Translations under genes and position numbers: made by a program
Part shown: piece after piece, positions 37,774 through 46,263 of the stretch
How positions within the stretch are numbered: the first letter of the stretch is position 1
How the letters are laid out: each line of letters opens with the position of its first letter
Notes under the pieces: generated by a model
What the model was told of the DNA's origin: nothing
Seen by the model: the letters and a program-made list of their open reading frames with translations, nothing else
Database searches by the model: none
Source of the DNA: Apibacter raozihei
GTDB lineage: Bacteria > Bacteroidota > Bacteroidia > Flavobacteriales > Weeksellaceae
Assembly: GCF_004014855.1 (NCBI RefSeq)
Contig: NZ_CP034930.1
Location: 1,302,001 to 1,366,000, forward strand
DNA: 64,000 nucleotides
Direction: 5' to 3'

Positions 37774-38883
37774 ATGATACATATAGTTTTAGGAACAGGT
37801 TTTGGGGATGAGGGTAAAGGACAGTGTGTCCATTCTCTCTCAGATAAAAATACATTGGTTATTAGATTTTCAGGTGGGCACCAATGTGGGCATACAGTTA
37901 TTACCGAATCAGGAAAACGACATATATTTTCACAGTTTGGTTCAGGGTCTTTTCGTAATGCATCTACCTATATAAGTGAATTTTGTACTATGTACCCCAT
38001 AGGATTATTTGAAGAATATAATACTTTAAAAAATAAACTAAGCTCAGAGTTAAAGATGTATGTTCATCCGATGGTAAATATTACTACTCCTTTTGATTTA
38101 GCGTATAATAGAACTATCTCAATGATCAATGGTCATGGTACCTGCGGAGTAGGCTTTGGAGCGACACTTGAAAGAAGTGAAGAGTTTTATAATTTATATG
38201 CCAATGATTTGTTTACCCCTTACATTTATAATACTAAATTTTCATTAATCGAAAAATATTATAAAGAAAAGGTTAGGAAATTAAATATGAGCTCGCAGAT
38301 TATTTATGAACAAGAAGTGTGTCATGCAATGGATGGGTGGAAAGAAAGTATAGAGTTTTTTCAGCAATTTTGTAAAATACATGTTTTAAGTGAAATCCAT
38401 CTCAAGTATAAACACATGGTGTTTGAGGGTTCACAAGGGATTTTATTAGATCAGAATTTTGGCTTTTTTCCTCACGTAACCCGGTCAAATACTACCTCTA
38501 AAAATGCTTTGAAAATTATAGGTGAAAATCAGTTTCATAATAAAGAAATTAGCACATGGTACGTTAGTAGATGCTATCAGACAAGGCACGGAAACGGTCC
38601 ATTCTCAGACAGTGATTCTATAAAACTTAAAAATACCTCAGAAGAGACTAATCAGGCAAATAATTGGCAGGGAAACTTTAGTATATCAAAGTTAGATTTT
38701 TCCCTTATTAAACATTCATTAACCTGCGATAAAATATACAATATGAGTAGTAGAAAAAATCTTATTTTCACTTGTATGGATCAGTTGATTGAAAAAGAGT
38801 TGTTTATGAAAGAGCTGGGAGATAGCTTATTACAGGATTCAGTCGAAAAAATATATTTTAAAAGTCAGCCAGACTGGTTATAG
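37774..38883 (+). CDS. Divergent adenylosuccinate synthetase-like (PurA paralogue)
   Basis: 369 aa, shorter than PurA (about 430). The PurA catalytic elements are present: GFGDEGKG (Asp12, Lys15, matching E. coli Asp13/Lys16), GGHQCGHTV (His40, matching His41), FEGSQGILLDQ and TRHGNGPF. But the aspartate-binding loop TTGRRRRTGW of true PurA is replaced by Asn/Gln-rich sequence (NQANNWQGNF), and the guanine-recognition TKLD reads TCMD. It may therefore use GTP on a purine nucleotide with a different co-substrate, or have lost synthesis. It is not a PurZ by the Asp12 criterion. It lies 27 bases before the J/pseudokinase gene. Confidence 0.85.
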   Translation: MIHIVLGTGFGDEGKGQCVHSLSDKNTLVIRFSGGHQCGHTVITESGKRHIFSQFGSGSFRNASTYISEFCTMYPIGLFEEYNTLKNKLSSELKMYVHPMVNITTPFDLAYNRTISMINGHGTCGVGFGATLERSEEFYNLYANDLFTPYIYNTKFSLIEKYYKEKVRKLNMSSQIIYEQEVCHAMDGWKESIEFFQQFCKIHVLSEIHLKYKHMVFEGSQGILLDQNFGFFPHVTRSNTTSKNALKIIGENQFHNKEISTWYVSRCYQTRHGNGPFSDSDSIKLKNTSEETNQANNWQGNFSISKLDFSLIKHSLTCDKIYNMSSRKNLIFTCMDQLIEKELFMKELGDSLLQDSVEKIYFKSQPDWL

Positions 38884-38910
38884 TCACTAACAATAAATTT
38901 ATATATTAAA

Positions 38911-39801
38911 ATGAAAACTTACATCAAAAATATATTATCTAGTACTTGGTATCCGGATATATGTAAATCGGAATTAGAATATAAACAATTAGTTAAATTG
39001 TTTCATCCGGATTTAAATAAAGACTTGGATTCTCAAAAAATAGTAACACATTTAAATATGTTGAAAAATTTTTATGAAAAAGGAGAAGAATATAATGATG
39101 AATCCGGGAAATTTAATACTAATTATAGATTACACAGGTGGAAAGGGGATATTCAATTATTGAAAAAATCAAAAAGTAATTATGATAAACTTATTCATAT
39201 TGCTAAAACAAATTTTGATAAAGACTCATTTTTACATTTTATGAATTACTTTCCCTCAAATCTGGAGTTTGAAGGAAGCGAATTACAATATATTTCCCAG
39301 TATAAATGTATTCCATTAAGCACTGTTATAAAAAAAATTGAGGCAAATGAGAAAGTAAAACATATAAACTGGATTTATTCCCGTATGATTGAAAGTCTTG
39401 TTTTATTGGAATCACTGGGAATTACTCATGCCGGTTTTAACCCCGACTCTGTATTCGTTGTTCCAGAAATACATGGAATTAAGATTACAAGTTTTTATCA
39501 TATGTGTGCCGGTGAGCTTTCAACAATTTCAGCCAAATATAAACTGTTTTATCCTGCTCAGGTATTTAAAACGAAGATTGCAGGTTCTTATATTGATCTG
39601 AGTTTGATTAAAAAAACAGCAATTGTTGGATTAGGAGACATGAGTGGCTCAGGAGTAAAACTTCGTTCAGATTCTTTAATAAATCCAACAGTACTTGATT
39701 ATTTTTTATATCCGGAAGCGAATGCTTTCAACTCCATGAAAAAATGGAGAAAAATACTTGATTCAAATTTTAGTAAAGAATTTGTAGAACTTAAAATATA
39801 A
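38911..39801 (+). CDS. J-domain/pseudokinase fusion protein
   Basis: 296 aa. The N-terminal about 60 residues look like a compact J domain, with helix ELEYKQLVKLF followed by the HPD motif (32-34), the DnaK-stimulating signature. Residues about 70-250 resemble a protein-kinase fold: a hinge-like stretch, helix IESLVLLESLGI and a catalytic-loop equivalent HAGFNPDSVFV (173-183). The catalytic Asp, Lys and Asn are replaced by Gly175, Asn177 and Ser180, and no DFG is seen, so it is probably inactive as a kinase. It may recruit DnaK to a target. Last gene of the VWA operon. The kinase assignment is moderate. Confidence 0.7.
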   Translation: MKTYIKNILSSTWYPDICKSELEYKQLVKLFHPDLNKDLDSQKIVTHLNMLKNFYEKGEEYNDESGKFNTNYRLHRWKGDIQLLKKSKSNYDKLIHIAKTNFDKDSFLHFMNYFPSNLEFEGSELQYISQYKCIPLSTVIKKIEANEKVKHINWIYSRMIESLVLLESLGITHAGFNPDSVFVVPEIHGIKITSFYHMCAGELSTISAKYKLFYPAQVFKTKIAGSYIDLSLIKKTAIVGLGDMSGSGVKLRSDSLINPTVLDYFLYPEANAFNSMKKWRKILDSNFSKEFVELKI

Positions 39802-40188
39802 AGAAACTAATTGCCTGATTTATATCAGTACTTTTTAAATAGAGTATATCCGGATTTTAATAGAAAGATTCAAAAAAATAATAATTTAATTTTATATAAA
39901 TTTAAAAATAGATAGAATTATAACAATAAAATTTCTTTGTTATCTCGTTGTGCCTTAGATAAGAATTGGCAATTGATCTTAATACACCAATAAAAAGTAA
40001 ATATAAAATACGTAATCTAGGATTTTTACAATTAAATTCAAGTTTATTCTCGATTGTAGGTATTTAATGTAAATGTAGTTGAAAACTATAATTTGTAATT
40101 TACAGATAAAATGAATTGCATAAATTCGCTAAGCATAATTTAATCATTTTTTAATTAAAATCAACGTGTAGCTTTTTAAGATTTAAAG
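39802..40188. other. Intergenic region, no feature recognised
   Basis: 387 bases, very AT-rich, between the J/pseudokinase gene and the MFS gene. I see no open frame with family features, no tRNA and no copy of the regulon operator. A short weak hairpin lies near 39813-39827. The promoter of the MFS gene should lie here but I cannot place it. Confidence 0.5.
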
Positions 40189-41418
40189 ATGGAAAGATCC
40201 GATAATGAATTTTTGGTGCACAACGAATCTGTAGATAAAGCAAAGAAGAACAGTAAAAGATTTAACAGGATCGAGTTTTGCATTTTTCTTTCAGGAATAT
40301 GTGTTTTTGCACAATTGTATATTTTTCAGCCTATGCTTTCATTAGTCGGAGGAGAGTTTATAGTCTCACCGGCGAAAAGTAGCTGGACAGTATCATCCTC
40401 TACAATGGGAATGGCAATTGGCTTGTTTTTCCTAGCATTCAAAGCAGATTCAATATCTAGAAAAAATGTAATGGTATTTTCTCTTATTATTTCCTCATTG
40501 TTGACTATTTTATCTGGTTTTGTTTTTAATTTTTCATTATTGATTATTCTGAATTTAATAAAAGGAATAGTTTTAGCGGGTGTTTCCTCAGTAGCATTAG
40601 CTTATTTATCAGAAGAGGTGGATATTAAAACATTAGGATTTGCGATAAGTATGTACCTAAGTGGGAATACTACAGGAGGTATGTGCGGTAGGGTAATTGC
40701 AGGTCTTTTATCCGGATGGATAGGCTGGAGAGATACAGTGGTTATTATGGGAATTTTTACATTAATTTTAGGAATTCTATTCGCAATTTTATTTCCGGAT
40801 TCGCGTTTTTTTAATCCAAAAAATACATCCGTAAATGAAAAACTAAAATTAATGAAAAGTTTTCTGAACGATCGAATGATGATTCGTTTATATTTGGTAG
40901 CAGGATTGTTAATGGGAAGTTTTATTGCTTTATACAATTACCTGGGTATACATTTAGAAAGACCTCCATTCTCCCTGCCGCATTACCTGATAGCCTTTAT
41001 TTTCCTAATGTATGTTACAGGCGTTATAGGTTCTATAACTATTGGGAAATGGTCAGATGCACATCCCCCTTACAAGCTGATAAGAATTCCGGGCTCATTA
41101 ATAATAGTAGGATTATTATTGATGCTACCGAACAATTTAGTATTTATAATCATAGGTTTAGGACTTTTTACCTTTAGTTTTTTTGCTACACATACTTTAG
41201 CCAGTCGTATGGTATCACAACATGCCAAAGAAGGGAAAAGTACAGCAACCTCCATATATTGGTTATTTTATTATGTGGGTTCTAGTATTATTGGTACAGG
41301 AACAGGTATTATTTATGCGCAGAAAGGTTGGGATTATTTTGTTTTTACCTTATTAGGATTGACTGTTGTTTCATTTCTTCTTTCCATAAAATTGATAAAA
41401 AAATCTGCAACACATTAA
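40189..41418 (+). CDS. MFS transporter (YnfM/AraJ-like)
   Basis: 409 aa with about 12 membrane helices and a hydrophilic N-terminus of about 27 residues. The 4-TMS-type features GMAIGLFFLAFKADSISRK and the central loop are those of the major facilitator superfamily; a drug or metabolite exporter is the usual annotation. The substrate is unknown. It lies inside the ADP-ribose region but has no operator, so its membership of the regulon is not supported. Confidence 0.85.
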   Translation: MERSDNEFLVHNESVDKAKKNSKRFNRIEFCIFLSGICVFAQLYIFQPMLSLVGGEFIVSPAKSSWTVSSSTMGMAIGLFFLAFKADSISRKNVMVFSLIISSLLTILSGFVFNFSLLIILNLIKGIVLAGVSSVALAYLSEEVDIKTLGFAISMYLSGNTTGGMCGRVIAGLLSGWIGWRDTVVIMGIFTLILGILFAILFPDSRFFNPKNTSVNEKLKLMKSFLNDRMMIRLYLVAGLLMGSFIALYNYLGIHLERPPFSLPHYLIAFIFLMYVTGVIGSITIGKWSDAHPPYKLIRIPGSLIIVGLLLMLPNNLVFIIIGLGLFTFSFFATHTLASRMVSQHAKEGKSTATSIYWLFYYVGSSIIGTGTGIIYAQKGWDYFVFTLLGLTVVSFLLSIKLIKKSATH

Positions 41419-41575
41419 ATAGTTTTATTTTTACTGATTGAGAATAAAAATATTTCATTAATCTATAATTAATTTTTTGTTCAAAAATTAAATCAAAAAG
41501 TATAAGATTAAACTGTTGTTTTTTTATTTAAATCTCAATATATGTTAAGAGTTCTTCAGATTAGGTAAATAAAAA

Positions 41576-42856
41576 TTATTTTTTTTCAATCCGTAATAAA
41601 TATATTCCTAAAAGCAAACCGATGGAGAATAGAACTATAACATAATATGCAGGGGCCAGTACACTTACAAAATTTGTAAGAAGAGAAATTAATAAAGGAG
41701 TAAGACCGCCGGCAAAAGCATAGGCAATATTAAATGAAAATGAAACTCCTGAATATCGTATCTCAACCGGAAAACTTCTGACCATATAAAAGGCAAAACA
41801 ACCTACAACTCCTACGCCCAAACCAGCCAGGCCATAAGTTAGAAAAAGTAGTTCTGGGTGTGAAGACAAAGTAGTATAAAATATATAGGTACTAACAATG
41901 CAAAATAAAGAACCCGCAATAAGAGTTTTGCTAAAGCCAATCTTATCTGCAGCTAATCCTGAAAGAATACAGCCTAGGGTAACCCCGGCAATAGCTATGC
42001 TGTTTGCTTCTTGAGAAATAATAACAGGAAATTTATATACAGATTGTAAATAACTAGGAGCTAGTAATATCACAACCATTATACCTGCCGATAACACCCA
42101 GGTTAAAAGCATACATACTATTACTGAATGTTTATGTTTAGAAATGACCGTTTTAACTGGAACATTTTTATCCAGTTTTTTTCTTTTTGCCATTTCCGAA
42201 AATATAGGAGTTTCTTTTAACCATCTCCGGAGGAACATAGAAATTAATCCGAAAATACCACCCAATATGAAAGCAAGCCTCCATCCATAAGATAAAACTT
42301 CTGAAGCTGAATAAAAAGTGTTGATCAAAGTAGAAACTAAAGAACCTAAAAGAATACCTAATGTTAAGCCTCCCGTTAAAATTCCACAAGCCAGGCCTAT
42401 TTTCTGAGTAGGTACGTGTTCCGAAACAAATACCCAGGCACCTGGAATTTCACCACCAACGGCAGCACCCTGACAAATCCGCATAAATAATAGTAAGAAT
42501 GGAGCTAAAATTCCTGCTGTATGAAAAGGAGGTAAAAAACCGATGAGTAACGTAGGTGCCGACATTAAAAATATACTAAAGGCGAACATTTTTTTTCTAC
42601 CCAATCGATCTCCGAAATGTGCCATGATAATTCCTCCAAAAGGACGTGCCAAGTAGCCGGCAGCAAAAATCCCATAAGTTTGCACCTGAGAAAGCCACCT
42701 CGGTATTTCCGGAGGAAAAAACAGCATTTCAATTTGTTTGGCAAAAAATACATATATAATAAAATCATAAAACTCAAGAGCGCCACCTAGCGCTGATAAA
42801 CCTAGTATTCTATAGTCTTGGTTTGTTAAGTTTTTTTTTACTCCGGAAATTATCAT
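41576..42856 (-). CDS. MHS-family MFS transporter (ProP/ShiA/KgtP-like)
   Basis: 426 aa, 12 membrane helices, with the metabolite:H+ symporter signature: GALEFYDFIIYVFFA near the N-terminus, ARPFGGIIMAHFGDRLGRKK after helix 2 and GGEIPGAWVFVSEHVP. Members import organic acids, betaine or proline with protons. The substrate is not deducible. It is divergent from the PutP-type symporter gene. Confidence 0.9.
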   Translation of the reverse strand: MIISGVKKNLTNQDYRILGLSALGGALEFYDFIIYVFFAKQIEMLFFPPEIPRWLSQVQTYGIFAAGYLARPFGGIIMAHFGDRLGRKKMFAFSIFLMSAPTLLIGFLPPFHTAGILAPFLLLFMRICQGAAVGGEIPGAWVFVSEHVPTQKIGLACGILTGGLTLGILLGSLVSTLINTFYSASEVLSYGWRLAFILGGIFGLISMFLRRWLKETPIFSEMAKRKKLDKNVPVKTVISKHKHSVIVCMLLTWVLSAGIMVVILLAPSYLQSVYKFPVIISQEANSIAIAGVTLGCILSGLAADKIGFSKTLIAGSLFCIVSTYIFYTTLSSHPELLFLTYGLAGLGVGVVGCFAFYMVRSFPVEIRYSGVSFSFNIAYAFAGGLTPLLISLLTNFVSVLAPAYYVIVLFSIGLLLGIYLLRIEKK

Positions 42857-42892
42857 ATGTGTTAAATCTAAGTATTATAATTAATAGAAATG

Positions 42893-42900
42893 CAAAATTA
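42893..42900 (-). promoter_or_regulatory. Candidate -7 element of the MHS transporter gene
   Basis: The minus strand reads TAATTTTG (TAnnTTTG), 36 bases before the ATG at 42856. Confidence 0.35.
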
Positions 42901-43182
42901 GCTATTAACAGTAGATAATAGATAAATTAAATAGGTTTTTTATTCAATAGATTAATATATATATTTTAGATTAATTTTAAAAATTAGACCTTAACACTGT
43001 TTTTTCTTTAAGTTTTTTCTTTAAATATTAGATAAAAAAAGTGCTGAGGTCAGGTTATTCAATAAAATAATAAACAATAAGTAATATAAAAATCTTACAT
43101 TTACTGCACATGATAAAAATCATAACTAACTATTAGGGTTAAAGTTATGAAATTAATAAGATGTAATTAAAATGCTGAAAAT

Positions 43183-43210
43183 ATTAATAACAAACATAAT
43201 TGTTATTAAT
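43183..43210. repeat. Perfect inverted repeat upstream of the sodium symporter gene
   Basis: ATTAATAACAA (43183-43193) and TTGTTATTAAT (43200-43210) are perfect complements with a 6-base spacer. The repeat ends 88 bases before the putP-like ATG. It looks like an operator for a dimeric regulator; the lack of GC pairs and of a downstream gene end argues against a terminator. Confidence 0.5.
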
Positions 43211-43298
43211 TTTATTTTATCTTGACTTTTTTTTACTCATTTTTGTATTATTTACTATCTTAGGGCGCGAAATAAAATTTTAACTATAATTATAAAAT

Positions 43299-44810
43299 AT
43301 GAATGTATACGAACTAATTTCTATTGGTGCTTATTTTCTCTTAATGTTAGCGATAGGTTTTTATGCCTATAAAAAAGCAACCAGCAATACCGAGGAGTTC
43401 CTTTTGGGAGGAAGAAAAATGGGGGCAGCCGTAACAGCTTTATCAGCTGGGGCAGCCGATATGAGCGGATGGTTATTGATGGGATTGCCAGGAGCTATGT
43501 ATATGGTAGGTTTATCTGCTTCATGGATAGCTGTAGGTTTGACTATTGGAGCTTTTTTAAATTATATTTTTGTAGCTCCACGCTTACGTGTATATACTGA
43601 AGTAGCTAAAAACTCAATTACACTGCCTGTATTTTTTGAAAACCGTTTTAATGATAAGTCTAAAATTCTTAAAATTATTTCTTCCATTTTAATATTGGTA
43701 TTTTTTACCTTATACACCTCAACGGGAATGGTAGCTGGAGGAAGGTTATTTGAATCTTCATTTGGTATAGATTATAATATAGGACTAATAGTAACCAGCT
43801 TGGTTGTAGTAATATATACTTTTTTAGGTGGCTTTCTTGCCGTGAGTCTTACGGATTTTGTTCAGGGAGCTATTATGGTTTTGGCCTTAGTAGTTGTACC
43901 AACTGTAGCTATAATAGTTTTAGGCGGACCTATTGAAACTATACATGAAATAGAAGCAAAAGGTCCTGATTATTTAAACTTATTTTCAAATATTTCTGTA
44001 GTTGGTATTTTTTCATTATTAGCATGGGGATTAGGTTATTGCGGACAACCGCACATTTTAGTTCGCTTTATGGCTATTGATTCAGTAAAAGATTTGATAA
44101 AAGCTACAGGGATAGGGATAGGATGGATGATCTTTACTGTTGGTGGAGCTTTATTAGTAGGATTAATTGGGATTGCTTATATAGGTAAATTTGATTCTGC
44201 AGTTATGATTGAATTTGATTCTTCTAAAGAAAAAGCAGAAACTATCTTTATCTATTTTACAAGGGTATTATTTCATCCGTTAATTACAGGGTTTCTCCTC
44301 TCTGCCATCTTAGCTGCTGTTATGAGTACAATTTCTTCTCAGCTGTTGGTTACTTCCAGCTCTGTAACTGAAGATATTTATAAAGCATTTATAAATAAAA
44401 AGCCATCCGAGAAAGAGGCTCTTTTGGTAAGTCGTCTTGCTGTATTAGGGGTAGCTATTATTGCATTATTATTATCCTTAACACCCAAAGACAGTATTCT
44501 TAATCTGGTAGGGAATGCATGGGCTGGTTTTGGTTCAGCATTTGGGCCGGTAATTATTTTATGTTTGTATTGGAAACGAATGACGGTTGCTGGAGCTGTT
44601 GCTGGTATGTTATCCGGAGGTATAACAGTATTAGTCTGGACGTATGCAGGATTATATAACAGTACTGGAATTTATGAGATGATACCTGCATTCTCATTAT
44701 CTTTCCTGATGATTATTATTTTTAGTCTTCTTACAAAAAAACCAGAGCAGGAAGTTATAGATACATTTGATAAAATGAAAAAAGAAATGGACGAAAATTA
44801 TAGATTATAA
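43299..44810 (+). CDS. putP: Sodium/solute symporter, PutP (sodium/proline) type
   Basis: 503 aa SSS-family transporter with 12-13 membrane helices. N-terminal GFYAYKKATSNTEEFLLGGRKMG, the AGAADMSGWLLMGLPG segment and WGLGYCGQPHILVRFMA are typical of PutP proline symporters, so Na+-driven proline uptake is the likely role. A clear terminator follows. It is adjacent to nrtR but ends before its operators. Confidence 0.92.
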   Translation: MNVYELISIGAYFLLMLAIGFYAYKKATSNTEEFLLGGRKMGAAVTALSAGAADMSGWLLMGLPGAMYMVGLSASWIAVGLTIGAFLNYIFVAPRLRVYTEVAKNSITLPVFFENRFNDKSKILKIISSILILVFFTLYTSTGMVAGGRLFESSFGIDYNIGLIVTSLVVVIYTFLGGFLAVSLTDFVQGAIMVLALVVVPTVAIIVLGGPIETIHEIEAKGPDYLNLFSNISVVGIFSLLAWGLGYCGQPHILVRFMAIDSVKDLIKATGIGIGWMIFTVGGALLVGLIGIAYIGKFDSAVMIEFDSSKEKAETIFIYFTRVLFHPLITGFLLSAILAAVMSTISSQLLVTSSSVTEDIYKAFINKKPSEKEALLVSRLAVLGVAIIALLLSLTPKDSILNLVGNAWAGFGSAFGPVIILCLYWKRMTVAGAVAGMLSGGITVLVWTYAGLYNSTGIYEMIPAFSLSFLMIIIFSLLTKKPEQEVIDTFDKMKKEMDENYRL

Positions 44811-44852
44811 GTTTGCTATAGTATTTAAAATATATCGGCCGCAGCAAAATAT

Positions 44853-44883
44853 AAAAAAATCCCTTAATAAAGGGATTTTTTTT
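44853..44883 (+). terminator. Rho-independent terminator of the sodium symporter gene
   Basis: AAAAATCCCTT-AATA-AAGGGATTTTT is a perfect stem followed by T residues, 42 bases after the stop codon. It isolates the nrtR operon from read-through. Confidence 0.85.
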
Positions 44884-44897
44884 GGTATTAAAGTAAA

Positions 44898-44914
44898 TGT
44901 GTAAAATTAACGCA
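44898..44914. promoter_or_regulatory. Putative NrtR operator C (nrtR operon, distal)
   Basis: TGTGTA-AAATT-AACGCA: arms match the regulon consensus TGYGTA-N5-TACRCA with one change (first base of the right arm). Its centre is 53 bp, about five helical turns, from the centre of operator D. Confidence 0.65.
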
Positions 44915-44944
44915 AAAAAGTTTTTTCTCATAAATAAAATGTAG

Positions 44945-44952
44945 TACATTTG
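44945..44952 (+). promoter_or_regulatory. Candidate -7 element of the nrtR operon
   Basis: TACATTTG matches TAnnTTTG. Its last two bases are the first two bases of operator D, so bound repressor would cover the transcription start. Confidence 0.55.
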
Positions 44953-44967
44953 TGTATAAATCACGCA
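44951..44967. promoter_or_regulatory. Putative NrtR operator D (nrtR operon, proximal)
   Basis: TGTGTA-TAAAT-CACGCA, ending 8 bases before the nrtR ATG and overlapping the -7 element by two bases. The position predicts autorepression. Confidence 0.75.
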
Positions 44968-44975
44968 TATAAAAC

Positions 44976-45677
44976 ATGGAAAAAAGAGGCAAGTATATTT
45001 ATGAATATCCCCGTCCTGCAGTTACCGCAGATTGTGTAATTTTCGGATTTGATGAGGGAGAATTAAAAATCTTACTGATTGAAAGAGCCATCGAGCCATT
45101 TTTAGGTAAGTGGGCATTGCCCGGAGGGTTTATTGATATGAATGAGGATGCTGATGATTGTGCCAGAAGAATATTAAAACAAGAAACTTTGTTGGAAAAT
45201 ATTTTTATGGAACAGTTGTATACATTTACAAAAGTTGAGAGAGATCCCAGGTTTAGGGTGATTAGTATTGGGTATTATGCATTAGTTAAGCTATCAGACT
45301 ATAAGGCAGAAGCTGGTTTATTTACCTCAAAAGTTCAATGGTTTCCGGTTTCTGAAATTCCCGAGTTGGCCTTTGATCATAAAACGATTGTTGACTCTGC
45401 AAAAGAAAGGTTAAAAGGTAAAATAAAGTACAAACCTATAGGATTCGAATTATTACCGGAAAAATTCACAATGCCTGATTTACATAAATTATATGAAACA
45501 GTTCTTCAAACAGAATTGGATAGAAGAAATTTTCGAAAAAAAATATTGAGTACTCATTTACTTATAGATCAAAATGAGTTAGTGAGTGGCTCTCCCCATA
45601 GAGCAGCAAAAGTATATAGCTTTGATAAAAATAAATATGAAGAATTATCTAAAAATGGATTTTATTTTGAAATTTAA
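44976..45677 (+). CDS. nrtR: NrtR-family Nudix transcriptional regulator
   Basis: 233 aa. An N-terminal Nudix domain (YPRPAVTADCVIFGFDEGEL, then GKWALPGGFIDMNEDAD) is fused to a C-terminal winged helix starting about residue 165 (FTMPDLHKLYETVL, DRRNFRKKIL). The Nudix box reads G51-x5-E57-x7-R65-I-L-K-Q-E: two catalytic glutamates are replaced (Ile66, Gln69), as expected for a sensor rather than a hydrolase. NrtR proteins bind ADP-ribose or related NAD products and leave their operators. It is the first gene of a six-gene unit and probably controls all five sites found here. Confidence 0.9.
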   Translation: MEKRGKYIYEYPRPAVTADCVIFGFDEGELKILLIERAIEPFLGKWALPGGFIDMNEDADDCARRILKQETLLENIFMEQLYTFTKVERDPRFRVISIGYYALVKLSDYKAEAGLFTSKVQWFPVSEIPELAFDHKTIVDSAKERLKGKIKYKPIGFELLPEKFTMPDLHKLYETVLQTELDRRNFRKKILSTHLLIDQNELVSGSPHRAAKVYSFDKNKYEELSKNGFYFEI

Positions 45678-45688
45678 AACAATTAAAG

Positions 45689-46243
45689 ATGAAACACACT
45701 ACCTATAACATACAATGGTTGCTCAATACAGTTGAAAAAAAGGAAAAAGTTAAATATCTTTTCTTTTGGGGACATGCACCTTCAAAAGACGGTACAATAA
45801 CAAAATCATGTTTCAGCCAGTGGTGGAAAAGTAAATTTATGGTTAACGGAGTTAGCTATGCTTCCGCAGAACACTGGATGATGGCAAAAAAAGCCGAGCT
45901 TTTTTATGATAAAGAAATACTTGAAAAAATTCTGATTGCGAAATCTCCGGCTGAAGCTAAAAAGTTAGGAAGAAAAGTTAGAAATTTTGATCCTGTTATA
46001 TGGGAAAAAAATAGCTTTGATTTAGTTTGTGAAGGAAATTTTTACAAATTTTCTCAACATGAAGAGCTGAAAGAATTTTTAGTGAATACTAAAGATAGAG
46101 TATTGGTGGAAGCTAGTTCGGTAGATAAAATATGGGGAATAGGTATGGCGCAGGATAATGATTCAGCTGAAAATCCAAGATTATGGAAGGGAAAGAACCT
46201 ATTAGGATTTGCCCTTATGGAAGTGAGAGAACGTTTAAAATAA
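45689..46243 (+). CDS. NADAR (YbiA-like) family protein
   Basis: 184 aa, complete NADAR domain: FSQWW (42-46), SAEHWMMAKKAELF (59-72), KKLGRKVR (91-98), VEASSVDKIWGIG (140-152) and NLLGFALMEVRE (170-181). YbiA-like proteins cleave N-glycosidic bonds of riboflavin intermediates or, in DarT-linked systems, remove ADP-ribose from guanine. The context here, between nrtR (11-base gap) and a sirtuin, favours an ADP-ribose-adduct hydrolase over riboflavin metabolism, but that is inference. Confidence 0.93.
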   Translation: MKHTTYNIQWLLNTVEKKEKVKYLFFWGHAPSKDGTITKSCFSQWWKSKFMVNGVSYASAEHWMMAKKAELFYDKEILEKILIAKSPAEAKKLGRKVRNFDPVIWEKNSFDLVCEGNFYKFSQHEELKEFLVNTKDRVLVEASSVDKIWGIGMAQDNDSAENPRLWKGKNLLGFALMEVRERLK

Positions 46244-46263
46244 TATAAATAGAAAAGCATCAG

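Larger units (their letters stand above)
42857..43298. promoter_or_regulatory. Divergent control region MHS transporter / sodium symporter
   Basis: 442 bases without a gene. It holds a -7 element for the MHS gene (42893-42900, TAATTTTG on the minus strand), a 14-bp palindrome ATGAT-AAAA-ATCAT (43110-43123) and a perfect 11-bp inverted repeat (43183-43210). The last two are unassigned operators or RNA structures. Confidence 0.45.

Noticed and set aside
37774-38883. The PurA-like gene as PurZ (2-aminoadenine synthesis)
   Set aside because: PurZ lacks the catalytic Asp that is present here (Asp12), and there is no phage context or matching polymerase.
36782-39801. The VWA/PurA-like/J unit as a known defence system
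   Set aside because: No nuclease, TIR, reverse transcriptase, cyclase or restriction domain is visible, and no mobile element flanks it. I cannot match it to a named system.
41419-41575. Bidirectional terminator between the two convergent MFS genes
   Set aside because: Only a weak A/T-only complementarity is present, not enough to call a hairpin.
40189-44810. The three transporter genes as part of the ADP-ribose regulon
   Set aside because: None has an operator; the sodium symporter gene is closed by a terminator before the nrtR sites.
44976-45677. nrtR product as an active Nudix hydrolase
   Set aside because: The Nudix box has Ile and Gln in place of two catalytic glutamates, and a winged-helix domain is attached.
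45689-46243. NADAR gene as a riboflavin biosynthesis gene
   Set aside because: No rib gene is nearby; all neighbours act on NAD or ADP-ribose.
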